From contig NZ_VTPX01000002.1 in the NCBI RefSeq assembly GCF_008298015.1, positions 434,001 through 498,000 on the forward strand: 64,000 bases of DNA, in the 5' to 3' direction. The position numbers were made by a program, and so were the translations under genes. This DNA is from Salinicola corii (lineage in GTDB: Bacteria > Pseudomonadota > Gammaproteobacteria > Pseudomonadales > Halomonadaceae). Numbering within the stretch: position 1 is the stretch's first letter; every line of letters starts with the position of its first letter. The notes under the pieces were generated by a model, which had not been told where the DNA came from, made no database searches, and worked only from the letters and a program-made list of their open reading frames with translations. This document shows positions 1 through 11,387 of the stretch, piece after piece.

Positions 1-185
1 AGGCGGGGGCCAGCAGGCGAGATCGACCGATCAGCGGCGCCGACACTGTCGACGCCGCTTTCGGTTTCAGGCTGTGGTCATGCGGCCTTGCATGCAATGC
101 AGCGGGTCAGAATCTCGCTATGTGAGACGAACTCGACAACACGTCTCGGTATGCTCGACAGAGATCCCGGTTTCGAGTCGTCGAC

Positions 186-983
186 GTGCCATCAACTCCG
201 CGTGAATCCTCCCAGACACCTTCCACCCTGCGCCACGTGATGGCACTGCTGCGGGCAACCGCGGCGTGCGGTGCCCGCGGCGCGGGCATCGACGATTATC
301 TCGATGCCACCGAACTGAGCCGCCCCACCATCTACCGACTGCTCAAGGGGCTGCGCGAGGAGGGGTTCCTGCGTCCCTCTCCACTGCGTCATCGCTATCT
401 GCTGGGTTACGAGCTGCTGGTACTCGGCGCCGAAGCAGGCAACGGCGGCAGCCTTCGCGACCTGGCTCGCCCCAGATTGCTCGAGCTGGCGCAGCGACTT
501 GGCGACAGCTTTTACCTGTTTGCCCACGACGGCCGCCACGCGGTCTGCCTCGAAGTCCAGAACGGCGCCTATCCGGTGGGCAGTTTCGTGGCCTCGATCG
601 GCGGTCGCGTGCCGCTGGGAGTGGGGCAGGCTTCGATCGCGCTGCTGGCCTCGCTCGAGAGCCGGGAGCGTGAATGGATCCTCGCGGCCAACCGCGAGCT
701 GCTACAAGACCGCTACGAGATCAGCGTCGACGCCGTCGAGCGGGAGATCGCGCGTTTCCATCAGGAGGGCCACGCCCGCGGCGTCGAGGGTTCGAGCCTG
801 CCTGAATTCACGGGCCTGGCGATTCCCATTCTCGACCACAGCGGACGCTGTCTCGGCGCCTTCAGTTGCTCGATGCTCAAGTCGCGGATGACGCCGGCTC
901 ATCGCCAGGAGGTACTGGCGATGATGGCGGAGCAGGCCGAGAGCCTGGTGTCGCAAGCCCACGGTTTACTGCAGGCGGAATGA
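186..983 (+). CDS. IclR family transcriptional regulator
   Basis: 265 aa from a GTG start. The N-terminal winged helix-turn-helix has its recognition helix around residues 45-56 (SRPTIYRLLKGL), followed by the wing and an IclR effector-binding domain from about residue 80 to the end. Proteins of this family are dimeric DNA-binding regulators that sense small catabolites, usually acting on neighbouring catabolic genes. The stop codon overlaps the start of the next gene (ATGA), so it is probably co-transcribed with the FAD oxidoreductase and perhaps the NhaC antiporter. The effector cannot be deduced. Family assignment is firm; the target genes are inferred from position. Confidence 0.9.
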   Translation: MPSTPRESSQTPSTLRHVMALLRATAACGARGAGIDDYLDATELSRPTIYRLLKGLREEGFLRPSPLRHRYLLGYELLVLGAEAGNGGSLRDLARPRLLELAQRLGDSFYLFAHDGRHAVCLEVQNGAYPVGSFVASIGGRVPLGVGQASIALLASLESREREWILAANRELLQDRYEISVDAVEREIARFHQEGHARGVEGSSLPEFTGLAIPILDHSGRCLGAFSCSMLKSRMTPAHRQEVLAMMAEQAESLVSQAHGLLQAE

Positions 984-2278
984 CGATCATGTCGAAAGCG
1001 GTTCAACCGTCCCATCTTCGCCCTTGCGGCTGGCAGGCACTGCTGCCCGCCCCGACTTCGCGACCCGAGCTCCAGGGGGATCAGGTCGCGGATCTGGCGA
1101 TCGTGGGCGCGGGCTACACCGGCGTCGCCGTGGCGCGGACCTATCATCGTCTGGCGCCGGACCGTCGCATCGTGATGATCGATGCCGAGGCGGCCGGGGA
1201 GGGCAGTCCGGGACGCAACTCCGGATTCATGCTGGAGATCGCGTTGGCCAACGATGCCTCCGCGGATCAACTGGCGCGAATGTCGACACTCAATGCGCTG
1301 AGCCGTGGGGCGATGGCGACGCTCAAGGCGCAGGTCGACGAGCACGCCATCGATTGCCAGCTCCAGCGCACCGGTACCTATCGGGCCGCCCGGGGCGACG
1401 AGGGGCGACGTGCGCTGGCCCGGTATCGGGGTTTTCTGGAGGCTGCGGGGCTGCCCCATCGGCGCCTCGAGCGCGAGCAGCTCGACGCCGCGCTGGGCAC
1501 CCGCTACTACGCCGAAGGAATCTACTCGCCCGACTGCTATCTCGTTCAGCCGGCGGCGCTCATCCGCGGATTGGTCGACGCGCTGCCGGCGGCGGTGGCG
1601 TGTCACGAACGGAGCCCGGCACTGGCCGTGCAACGGGACAACCGGGCGTGGCGGGTCAGCACCCCGCAAGGGTCGCTGCGGGCCCGGCAGGTGGTGCTCG
1701 CCAACAATGCCTTTTCGCGTCCTCTGGGCGCCGACGCCTCACGCCTTACCGCCATCTACACATACGCCGCGCTGACTGCACCCCTCTCGCCGGGGCTGAC
1801 GGCCGCCATCGGAGCCGGGCCCTGGGGGCTGCTGCCAACCCACCGGCTGGGTTGCACGTTACGCACCACCGCGGATGGCCGCTTGATGATCCGCGCCCAG
1901 TACAGCTACGAGCGGGAAAGGGACAATGCGGCCGTCGCCGCCGGACTCAAGTCGAGCCTGGTCGCACGCTATCCGGAACTGTCGGCCATTGAATTCGAGC
2001 GGGTCTGGGGCGGTACCACCGGCCTGACCTACAACGGTGCCCCTCTGTGGGGGGAGGTGGCGGAAAACCTGTTCGTGTCGGCGGGGTGTAACGGCGGCGG
2101 CATCGTCAAGGGCACCTTGCTGGGCGAGGCCCTGGCGAAGCTCGCGCTGAAACAGCCGGTAGTCGATATTTCCGGCCTCTTCGGCAAGCCGAGCTGGATG
2201 CCGCCCGAACCCATTCGCAGGCTGGCCTTCAACGCCATTCGCGCCCACGAACAGCGCAAGGGGCGTGACGAGGCCTGA
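980..2278 (+). CDS. FAD-dependent oxidoreductase, DAO family (amine/amino-acid oxidase-like)
   Basis: 432 aa from the ATG at 980, which overlaps the upstream stop as ATGA; a reading frame open further upstream is not needed. The Rossmann FAD-binding motif GAGYTG is at residues 43-48, with acidic residues ending strand 2 at about 68-70 and the GSPGRNSG segment typical of DAO flavoproteins after it. The C-terminal WGGTTGLTYNG and SAGCNGGG segments complete the FAD site. It resembles the PuuB/OrdL group that oxidises amino groups of polyamines or amino acids, but the substrate is not determinable. Its place between an IclR regulator and an antiporter suggests a small regulated catabolic unit. 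Confidence 0.85.
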   Translation: MTIMSKAVQPSHLRPCGWQALLPAPTSRPELQGDQVADLAIVGAGYTGVAVARTYHRLAPDRRIVMIDAEAAGEGSPGRNSGFMLEIALANDASADQLARMSTLNALSRGAMATLKAQVDEHAIDCQLQRTGTYRAARGDEGRRALARYRGFLEAAGLPHRRLEREQLDAALGTRYYAEGIYSPDCYLVQPAALIRGLVDALPAAVACHERSPALAVQRDNRAWRVSTPQGSLRARQVVLANNAFSRPLGADASRLTAIYTYAALTAPLSPGLTAAIGAGPWGLLPTHRLGCTLRTTADGRLMIRAQYSYERERDNAAVAAGLKSSLVARYPELSAIEFERVWGGTTGLTYNGAPLWGEVAENLFVSAGCNGGGIVKGTLLGEALAKLALKQPVVDISGLFGKPSWMPPEPIRRLAFNAIRAHEQRKGRDEA

Positions 2279-2362
2279 GCACGCTTGGCCGCTTTCGGCT
2301 GAAAACCCATCACTACCGAAGCGTCATCGAGACCCACAACGCACAACAATCAAGGAGTCATC

Positions 2363-3769
2363 ATGGACCCTCAGGTGCACTACGGCATGCTGTCACTGTT
2401 GCCGGCTTGTCTTGCCATCGTCTTGGCGTTTGCGACGCGTAACACGATCTTCTCCCTTGCCGTGGCCTGCGTCGTCGGCGTCACGGTCATGGGGCGGGGG
2501 CTGTTCGGCTTTCCCAATCTGCTCAAGACGTCATTGGGGACCACGGATTTCTCCTGGATTCTGCTGCTGGAGCTGTTCATCGGCACGGTCATCGCCTTTT
2601 TCCAGCGTACCGGGGCGATCCGCAACTTCACCGCCTGGGTCGAGGCGCGCGCGCTGTCGCGGGTGCGAGTTCAACTGGTCGGCTGGTTCATGGGCATGTT
2701 CGTGTTCTTCAGCGACTACTTCAGCCCGCTGTTCGTCGGTTCCACCATTCGCGGGCTGACGGACCGCTACCGGGTCTCGCGCGAGAAACTGGCCTATATC
2801 GCCGATTCCACTTCCGCACCGGTCAGCGTGCTGGTGCCGATTACGGGGTGGGCGGTATTCATCTCGGGGCTCTTGATCGGCATGGGGCCCATCGAGACCG
2901 CAGGCGATGCCATGCAGGCCTTCGTCTACGCCGTACCCTTCAATCTCTATGCCTGGATGTCGGTGCTGATGGTCGGGTTGGTGATTGTCGGGGGCGTGCC
3001 GCTTTTCGGCCCGCTGAAGCGCGCCGAGGCCCGCGCCCAGAACGAGGGCAAGGTGTTTCGCGACGGCGCCGATCCGCTGCTCGGCGAGGAGCTCACCGAC
3101 CTGCAGCCGTTCGAGGGCGTGCGCACCAACCTGTTTCTCAACTTCGTGCTGCCGGTGCTGATCGTGATCGGCGTTGCGGTGGGAACTTTCGCGTTCATGG
3201 GCTCGGCCAAGACGATGGAGGCGTTCCTCGCCGCGGCGGTGGTGCTGGGGGTGATCATGCGGCTGCAGGGCATCCCCCTCAACGACATCATGAAGACGGC
3301 CACGGCAGGCATGAAGGGAGTGATGCCGGCAATCCTGATCCTGGCGCTGGCCTATTCGCTGAATCAGCTTTCGAAGGAGATGGGGACGGCCGCCTTCATC
3401 GTCGAGATCAGCCATGACTGGCTGTCACCGACGCTGCTGCCCGCGATCACCTTCCTGCTGGCGGCGATCATCGCTTTCGCCACCGGCTCTTCCTGGGGAA
3501 CCTTCGCGATCATGATGCCGATTTCGGTACCGGTCGCCTTCGTGTTCACCGGTGATACGCTGACGCCGCTGGTCTACGCCACCATCGCCGCGGTGGCTGG
3601 CGGCGGGGTGTTCGGCGACCACTGCTCGCCGCTGTCGGATACCACGGTGCTCGCCTCCACCGGCTCCGCCTGCGACCACATGGACCACGTGCGTACCCAG
3701 ATTCCCTACGCGCTGGCGGTGGCGGCGGTGTCGCTGCTGGCCTACCTGCTGATCGGCATCGGTCTGTAG
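2363..3769 (+). CDS. Na+/H+ antiporter, NhaC family
   Basis: 468 aa inner-membrane protein with about a dozen hydrophobic segments. The family landmarks are visible: DSTSAPVSVLVPITGW in the first half and GDHCSPLSDTTVLAS near the C terminus. NhaC-type carriers exchange Na+ for H+, but close relatives carry amino acids or organic anions with cations, so substrate is uncertain. Start ATG follows an AAGGAG ribosome site at 2352-2357. It lies 84 nt after the FAD oxidoreductase on the same strand and may import the substrate of that enzyme. The role is therefore either Na+ homeostasis or solute uptake; the family call is strong. Confidence 0.85.
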   Translation: MDPQVHYGMLSLLPACLAIVLAFATRNTIFSLAVACVVGVTVMGRGLFGFPNLLKTSLGTTDFSWILLLELFIGTVIAFFQRTGAIRNFTAWVEARALSRVRVQLVGWFMGMFVFFSDYFSPLFVGSTIRGLTDRYRVSREKLAYIADSTSAPVSVLVPITGWAVFISGLLIGMGPIETAGDAMQAFVYAVPFNLYAWMSVLMVGLVIVGGVPLFGPLKRAEARAQNEGKVFRDGADPLLGEELTDLQPFEGVRTNLFLNFVLPVLIVIGVAVGTFAFMGSAKTMEAFLAAAVVLGVIMRLQGIPLNDIMKTATAGMKGVMPAILILALAYSLNQLSKEMGTAAFIVEISHDWLSPTLLPAITFLLAAIIAFATGSSWGTFAIMMPISVPVAFVFTGDTLTPLVYATIAAVAGGGVFGDHCSPLSDTTVLASTGSACDHMDHVRTQIPYALAVAAVSLLAYLLIGIGL

Positions 3770-3792
3770 AGGTCCCCGCGGGTGTTCGCTCT

Positions 3793-3835
3793 GGGGAAGG
3801 TGGCAGGGTAAACTGCCCGCACTGCCACTTTCCCC
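3793..3835 (+). other. 14-bp hairpin between nhaC-like gene and trpS
   Basis: GGGGAAGGTGGCAG (3793-3806) pairs with CTGCCACTTTCCCC (3822-3835), with one G-U. A second CTGCC at 3813-3817 offers an alternative shorter pairing with GGCAG. No U-tract follows. It could terminate the upstream transcript or structure the trpS leader. Confidence 0.5.
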
Positions 3836-3853
3836 AAGCGATTCGAAGAGTTC

Positions 3854-4867
3854 ATGAGCAAGCGACGCGTTCTTACCGGTATCACCACCACGGGTACGCC
3901 GCATCTGGGCAATTATGTCGGCGCGATCAAGCCGGCCATCGCCGAGAGCCAGAATCCCGACGTCCAGTCCTACTACTTTTTGGCCGACCTGCATGCGCTG
4001 ATCAAGGCGCAGGATCCCCGGCGGGTGCAGCAGTCGCGCCTCGAGATTGCCGCCACCTGGCTGGCGCTGGGCCTGGATACCGACAACGCCATCTTCTATC
4101 GCCAGTCCGATATCCACGAGATTCCCGAGCTGACCTGGCTGCTCTCCTGCGTCTGTGCCAAGGGGCTGATGAACCGGGCCCACGCCTACAAGGCGGCGGT
4201 GGCCGACAACGAAACCGATGGCCAGAGCGATCCCGATCGCGGCATCACCATGGGGCTGTTCGGTTACCCGGTGCTGATGGCGGCCGATATCCTGATGTTC
4301 AACGCCCACAAGGTGCCAGTGGGGCGCGACCAGATCCAGCATATCGAGATGGCCCGCGACGTGGCGGGGCGTTTCAACCATATCTACAAGGGCGACTACT
4401 TCACCCTGCCCGAGGCGATCGTTGACGATAAGGTCGAGGTGCTGCGGGGCCTCGACGGCCGCAAGATGTCGAAGAGCTACGATAACACCATCCCGCTGTT
4501 CGTCTCCGAGAAGAAGCTGCAGAAGCTGGTGCGCAAGATCAAGACCAATTCGCTGGAGCCCGGCGAACCCAAGGACCCGGATACCTGCACGCTGTTCCAG
4601 ATCTATTCTGCCTTCGCCACGGAAGAAGAGAGCCTGGACATGCGTCGCCGCTACGCCGAGGGGATCGGCTGGGGCGACGCCAAGAACGAGGTGTTCGAGT
4701 ACCTCAACGCGCACCTGCGCGCACCTCGCGAGCGCTATGAAGCGCTGATGAACGATCCCGGACATATCGAGCAGGTGCTGTTGAAAGGCGCCGAGCGGGC
4801 ACGGGCAGAAGCGAATGCATTGATGGAGAGGTTGCGCGTTGCGGTAGGGCTGGGGCGGTTTCAATAA
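3854..4867 (+). CDS. trpS: Tryptophan--tRNA ligase
   Basis: 337 aa class I aminoacyl-tRNA synthetase that charges tRNA-Trp with tryptophan in the cytoplasm. The HIGH-type signature appears as PHLGN at residues 16-20 and KMSKS at residues 204-208. Length matches bacterial TrpRS. It stands alone as a monocistronic gene between a leader hairpin and a clear intrinsic terminator just after the stop codon. No unusual residues were seen in the signatures. Confidence 0.97.
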   Translation: MSKRRVLTGITTTGTPHLGNYVGAIKPAIAESQNPDVQSYYFLADLHALIKAQDPRRVQQSRLEIAATWLALGLDTDNAIFYRQSDIHEIPELTWLLSCVCAKGLMNRAHAYKAAVADNETDGQSDPDRGITMGLFGYPVLMAADILMFNAHKVPVGRDQIQHIEMARDVAGRFNHIYKGDYFTLPEAIVDDKVEVLRGLDGRKMSKSYDNTIPLFVSEKKLQKLVRKIKTNSLEPGEPKDPDTCTLFQIYSAFATEEESLDMRRRYAEGIGWGDAKNEVFEYLNAHLRAPRERYEALMNDPGHIEQVLLKGAERARAEANALMERLRVAVGLGRFQ

Positions 4868-4877
4868 GCTGCGGGCT

Positions 4878-4910
4878 GCGCCAGCGACGAACGCCGCTGG
4901 CGCTTTTCTC
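4878..4910 (+). terminator. Intrinsic terminator of trpS
   Basis: GCGCCAGCG (4878-4886) pairs perfectly with CGCTGGCGC (4895-4903) and is followed directly by TTTTCTC. Confidence 0.85.
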
Positions 4911-4982
4911 TGCAATGACCGCATCGATCCTCGCGGCTCCTCGATGTTCATCAATAACCAGAACGTCTATCGAAAGACCGTA

Positions 4983-5010
4983 TTGTCGTTTTCGAATTCC
5001 TGAGTAAAAG
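4983..5010 (+). promoter_or_regulatory. Candidate sigma-70 promoter of the YeeE/YedE gene
   Basis: TTGTCG (4983-4988) and TAAAAG (5005-5010) are separated by 16 nt. The start site would fall near 5017, inside the dyad at 5009-5040. Confidence 0.4.
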
Positions 5011-5040
5011 ACTAAAGTATCGGCCATTCGATTTTAGTCT
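5009..5040. promoter_or_regulatory. Dyad-symmetric operator candidate upstream of YeeE/YedE gene
   Basis: AGACTAAA (5009-5016) and TTTAGTCT (5033-5040) form perfect 8-bp arms. ATCG/CGAT inside extend the symmetry after a 2-nt interruption. Placement over the presumed start site fits a repressor site; alternatively it is a hairpin in the mRNA leader. Confidence 0.5.
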
Positions 5041-5057
5041 AAGAAAGGGGTTGTTTT

Positions 5058-6272
5058 ATGACGACTTTGACGAAAACGGCGCCTCCCGGCATCGGCCGGC
5101 TTTCGCCCAAGGCGTGGATCGCCGCGCTGCTGCTCGTTCTCGGTGCGCTGGCCGTCGGCCTCGCCTTCGGTGGCAGTCAGGGGTGGCTGATGTTGGTCGG
5201 CGGCGGTCTGGGCATCGTGCTCTATCACGCCTCCTTCGGTTTCACCTCCGCGTGGCGAGTGTTCATCACTGAGCGCCGCGGCCGCGGGCTGCGCGCACAG
5301 ATGGTGATGCTGGCGCTGGCGGTGGTGCTGTTCTTCCCGGCGCTGGGAGCGGGAACGCTGTTCGGCCATCCGGTCGAGGGGTTCGTCTCGCCCATCGGTA
5401 TCTCCGTCATCGTCGGCGCCTTCCTGTTCGGTATCGGCATGCAACTGGGCGGTGGCTGTGCGTCCGGCACGCTGTTCACCGTGGGGGGCGGCAACGCCCG
5501 CATGGTCATCACGCTGCTCTTCTTCATCGTCGGCTCGGTGATCGGCACCGCCCACTTCGCCTGGTGGCAGAGCCTGCCGGCGTTCCAGCCCACCTCGATG
5601 ATCGATCTGTTCGGCACGGGGGGCGGGATGGCTGCTAGCCTGGTGCTGTTTGCGGGCATTGCCGCCTTGACCGTCGTCATGGAGAAGCGTCGTCACGGCC
5701 AACTGGAGCAGGCATCATTGGTTTCTCGGGGGCCGGGCCGCTGGCTGACCGGACCGTGGCCGATCCTGGCTGGGGCGATTGGCCTGGCACTGCTCAACTT
5801 CCTGACGCTGTCATTGGCCGGCCGGCCCTGGGGAATTACCTCGGCCTTCGCGCTGTGGGGCGCCAAGGTGTTCCAGGCCGTCGGCGGCGACGTAACGGCC
5901 TGGGGCTACTGGCAGAACCCCGGGCGTGCCGCCTCTCTCGACAGCAGCATCTTCAGCGATATCACCACGGTGATGAACATCGGCGTCATCCTGGGTGCGG
6001 GCCTGGCGGCATCGCTGGCAGGGCGTTTCGCGCCCAGCTTGCGTATCCCGCTACGTTCCGTGGCGGCGGCCGTGATTGGTGGGCTGCTGCTGGGCTATGG
6101 CGCGCGCCTAGCGTTCGGTTGCAATATCGGCGCCTACTTCAGCGGCATTGCGTCCGGCAGCCTGCACGGCTGGCTGTGGCTGGTCGCCGCGTTCGCCGGC
6201 AACATGTTCGGCGTCAAGCTGCGCCCGCTGTTCTTCCCGGGGCCGGCAAAACCGGTTGCGGCGAGTTGCTGA
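5058..6272 (+). CDS. YeeE/YedE family sulfur-compound (thiosulfate-type) transporter
   Basis: 404 aa inner-membrane protein of two homologous halves. The hallmark cysteine motifs are GGGCASG with Cys134 in the first half and AFGCNIG with Cys355 in the second. In TsuA-type members such cysteines line the path for thiosulfate. Membrane segments run through nearly the whole length. The gene is transcribed alone from a short leader with an AAAGGGG ribosome site, behind a dyad operator candidate, and ends at a GC-rich hairpin. The substrate (thiosulfate or another sulfur/selenium compound) is inferred from the family. Confidence 0.85.
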   Translation: MTTLTKTAPPGIGRLSPKAWIAALLLVLGALAVGLAFGGSQGWLMLVGGGLGIVLYHASFGFTSAWRVFITERRGRGLRAQMVMLALAVVLFFPALGAGTLFGHPVEGFVSPIGISVIVGAFLFGIGMQLGGGCASGTLFTVGGGNARMVITLLFFIVGSVIGTAHFAWWQSLPAFQPTSMIDLFGTGGGMAASLVLFAGIAALTVVMEKRRHGQLEQASLVSRGPGRWLTGPWPILAGAIGLALLNFLTLSLAGRPWGITSAFALWGAKVFQAVGGDVTAWGYWQNPGRAASLDSSIFSDITTVMNIGVILGAGLAASLAGRFAPSLRIPLRSVAAAVIGGLLLGYGARLAFGCNIGAYFSGIASGSLHGWLWLVAAFAGNMFGVKLRPLFFPGPAKPVAASC

Positions 6273-6295
6273 ACGGTCGGGCGGCGACCGGCCAG

Positions 6296-6313
6296 GCCCC
6301 GCCACAGCGGGGC
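6296..6313 (+). terminator. Hairpin after YeeE/YedE gene
   Basis: GCCCCGC (6296-6302) pairs with GCGGGGC (6307-6313), loop CACA, followed by TTCTC. It is a weak U-tract terminator. The rest of 6314-6550 shows no convincing gene. Confidence 0.5.
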
Positions 6314-6550
6314 TTCTCGGGGGCCGTCATGTCTTTGGTAAGGGTTTCCACGGCGGACATGCCATCGGCGGCGGCAGATGGCATACTGGTCGGCCCCCGG
6401 TCGGCTTCGGCTCGTCCGGGGCGTCCGTTCGGTTGCGTGGCAGCCGCACGGTCGATAACGACAATGCGCCATCGGGCCTGCACCAACGACCGGTGAGATC
6501 GCCCGTCCGACAGGCGCGTTTCATTCGTTGGTTACCGCGAGAGTCGATTC

Positions 6551-8233
6551 ATGTCCGATCACGCCAAGCGCCCGCTTTACATCCCCTACGCTGGACCGTC
6601 GTTGCTGGAAACGCCGCTGCTCAACAAGGGCAGCGCCTTTACCCGCGAGGAACGGGTCGAGTTCAATCTGGTGGGTCTGCTGCCGCAGAACGTCGAGAGC
6701 ATCGAAGAGCAGCTCGAACGGGCCTACCACCAGTACACGCTGTGCCAGAACAACCTCGACAAGCATATCTACCTGAGGGCGATTCAGGACGACAACGAGA
6801 CGTTGTTCTTCCGTTTGCTGGAAGAGCATCTCGAGGAGATGCTGCCGATCATCTACACCCCGACGGTGGGCGAGGCGTGCGAAGAGTTTTCCAACATCTA
6901 TCGCAACCATCGCGGCCTGTTCATCTCCTATCCCGACCGCCATCGGATGGACGACATCCTGCGCAGCGCGACCAAGGACAAGGTGCGCGTGATCGTGGTC
7001 ACCGATGGCGAACGCATCCTCGGCCTGGGCGATCAGGGCATCGGCGGCATGGGCATTCCGATTGGCAAGCTTTCGCTCTACACCGCCTGTGGCGGCATCA
7101 GCCCGGCCTATACGCTGCCGATCACGCTGGATGTCGGTACCAACAACCAGAAGCTGCTCGACGATCCGATGTACATGGGCTGGCGCCACAAGCGCGTGTC
7201 GCCGGACGAGTACGCCGAGTTCATCACCCTGTTCATGGAGTCGCTGAAGGCTCGCTGGCCCAACGTGCTGCTGCAGTTCGAGGATTTCGCCCTGACCAAC
7301 GCCATGCCGCTGCTGGAGCGTTATCGGGACGAGCTTTGCTGTTTCAACGACGATATCCAGGGGACCGCCTCGGTCTGCGTGGCGACGTTGCTGGCGTCGT
7401 GCAAGGCCAAGAATGCCAAGCTCAGCGAGCAGACGATCACCTTCGCGGGGGCCGGGTCCGCCGGCTGCGGCATCGCCGAGCAGATCGTGATTGCGATGAC
7501 GCGCGAAGGGCTATCGGAAGCCGACGCGAGAAGACGCATCTTCATGGTCGACAAGGACGGTCTGCTGACCACCGACATGGACGGGCTGCACAGCTTCCAG
7601 CAGCGGCTCGCCCACGATCCCGCCGAGTTGAGCTTCGACAGCGATACCCGCCTGTTGCTCGATGTGGTCCGCAACGCCAAGCCGACCATCCTGATCGGCG
7701 TGTCCGGCCAGCGCGGCCTGTTCACCGAGGAGGTGATCAAGACGCTCAACGCCAACTGCGAGAACCCGCTGATCATGCCGCTCTCCAACCCCACCTCCAA
7801 GGTCGAGGCGGTCCCGCAGGACGTACTGGCGTGGACCAACGGCCAGGCGATGGTGGCGACGGGTAGTCCGTTCCCGCCGGTGGAGATCAACGGTCGCACG
7901 ATTCCCATTGCCCAGTGCAACAACTCCTACATCTTCCCAGGTATCGGTCTCGGGGTGATTGCCGCCAATGCGACGCGTGTCACCGACAACATGTTGATGG
8001 CGGCCTCCAACGCACTCGCCGACAGCGCCCCGATCGTCAAGACCGGCGAAGGCGCGCTGTTGCCGGCGCTGGGCGACATTCGCGAGATCAGCCAGCTGAT
8101 CGCTTTCGCCGTTGGCAAGCAGGCCCAGAAGGATGGCGTCGCGCTCAGCTCCAGCGACGAGGTGCTGTGGGAGGCGATCCACGGCCACTTCTGGTACCCG
8201 CGCTACCGGCAGTATCGTCGGCGTTCGATCTGA
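6551..8233 (+). CDS. maeA: NAD-dependent malic enzyme (malate to pyruvate + CO2)
   Basis: 560 aa, close to E. coli MaeA (565 aa) and unlike the larger MaeB fused to a phosphotransacetylase domain. It decarboxylates malate to pyruvate, linking the TCA cycle to gluconeogenic and anaplerotic flow. The N-terminal malic domain contains [12 protein letters not shown] and [16 protein letters not shown]; the catalytic/metal region FEDFALTNA...CFNDDIQGT follows; the NAD-binding domain begins at [14 protein letters not shown]. It is monocistronic and convergent with acnA, another carbon-metabolism gene. NAD preference is inferred from subfamily. Confidence 0.93.
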   Translation: MSDHAKRPLYIPYAGPSLLETPLLNKGSAFTREERVEFNLVGLLPQNVESIEEQLERAYHQYTLCQNNLDKHIYLRAIQDDNETLFFRLLEEHLEEMLPIIYTPTVGEACEEFSNIYRNHRGLFISYPDRHRMDDILRSATKDKVRVIVVTDGERILGLGDQGIGGMGIPIGKLSLYTACGGISPAYTLPITLDVGTNNQKLLDDPMYMGWRHKRVSPDEYAEFITLFMESLKARWPNVLLQFEDFALTNAMPLLERYRDELCCFNDDIQGTASVCVATLLASCKAKNAKLSEQTITFAGAGSAGCGIAEQIVIAMTREGLSEADARRRIFMVDKDGLLTTDMDGLHSFQQRLAHDPAELSFDSDTRLLLDVVRNAKPTILIGVSGQRGLFTEEVIKTLNANCENPLIMPLSNPTSKVEAVPQDVLAWTNGQAMVATGSPFPPVEINGRTIPIAQCNNSYIFPGIGLGVIAANATRVTDNMLMAASNALADSAPIVKTGEGALLPALGDIREISQLIAFAVGKQAQKDGVALSSSDEVLWEAIHGHFWYPRYRQYRRRSI

Positions 8234-8248
8234 TACGTGAGCTAAGAG

Positions 8249-8288
8249 CTACGAACAAGCCCCGCCCGAGAGCGGGGCTTGTTCGTAG
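8249..8288 (+). terminator. maeA: Long perfect hairpin after maeA
   Basis: CTACGAACAAGCCCCGC (8249-8265) and GCGGGGCTTGTTCGTAG (8272-8288) are perfect 17-bp arms around a 6-nt loop. There is no U-run behind the stem, so it may also act as an mRNA 3'-end stabiliser. Confidence 0.7.
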
Positions 8289-8572
8289 ATGGCTATACTG
8301 ATTGATTTCATATCGATGATTTCTCAACTGATGGCTTCTCTACGACCGTTTTCGTCGTTAATGCGAGGGGCAAGCCCCTCGCGCTCCCCTTTTTGACGCC
8401 ACAAGACGACGAAACCCTGGTCATTCGATCGACTCGCTCGGGTCGGCGCGAAAGGGCATCCTGCCCAACGCGCCTCTTGCGACATCCCTGTCGCAAGCCC
8501 CGGCTCGCCGCTCGAACGTCCAGCGTCGTCTCGCGAGGCGTCATTTGGGCGATGAATTCCCAGCATGGAGAC
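8289..8572. repeat. Hairpin-rich non-coding interval between maeA and acnA
   Basis: No credible gene is present; the frames that are open translate into low-complexity Arg/Ser-rich strings. Instead there are three hairpins in a row. First, TTTCGTCGT (8350-8358) pairs with ACGACGAAA (8406-8414), enclosing GCGAGGGG/CCCCTCGC (8363-8370, 8375-8382). Second, GCGCG/CGCGC encloses GGGCA/TGCCC (8454-8466). Third, CTTGCGACA (8476-8484) pairs with TGTCGCAAG (8489-8497). This looks like a dispersed intergenic repeat or a structured RNA rather than coding DNA. Confidence 0.5.
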
Positions 8573-8600
8573 AAAAAAGCCCCACCGATCGGTGGGGCTT
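8573..8600 (-). terminator. acnA: Intrinsic terminator of acnA
   Basis: AAGCCCCACCGA (8577-8588) and TCGGTGGGGCTT (8589-8600) form a perfect palindrome. Read on the minus strand it is followed by six U residues (A-run 8573-8578). Confidence 0.88.
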
Positions 8601-8642
8601 CGCTGCTGGCGAGCAACGCCATTCCAACGACGCGATACGCGC

Positions 8643-11387
<2,745 letters not shown>

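Noticed and set aside
1-185. Possible gene end or operator left of the IclR gene (TTGCATGCAA at 88-97)
   Set aside because: Only 185 bases are visible and no frame or strong symmetric pair beyond one 10-bp palindrome is convincing.
3425-4954. 509-codon frame antisense across nhaC-like gene and trpS
   Set aside because: Spans two well-defined genes and a terminator; composition is His/Arg/Gln-rich as in shadows.
8308-8622. 104-codon minus-strand frame between maeA and acnA
   Set aside because: Runs through three hairpins and the acnA terminator, with Arg/Ser-rich low-complexity translation.
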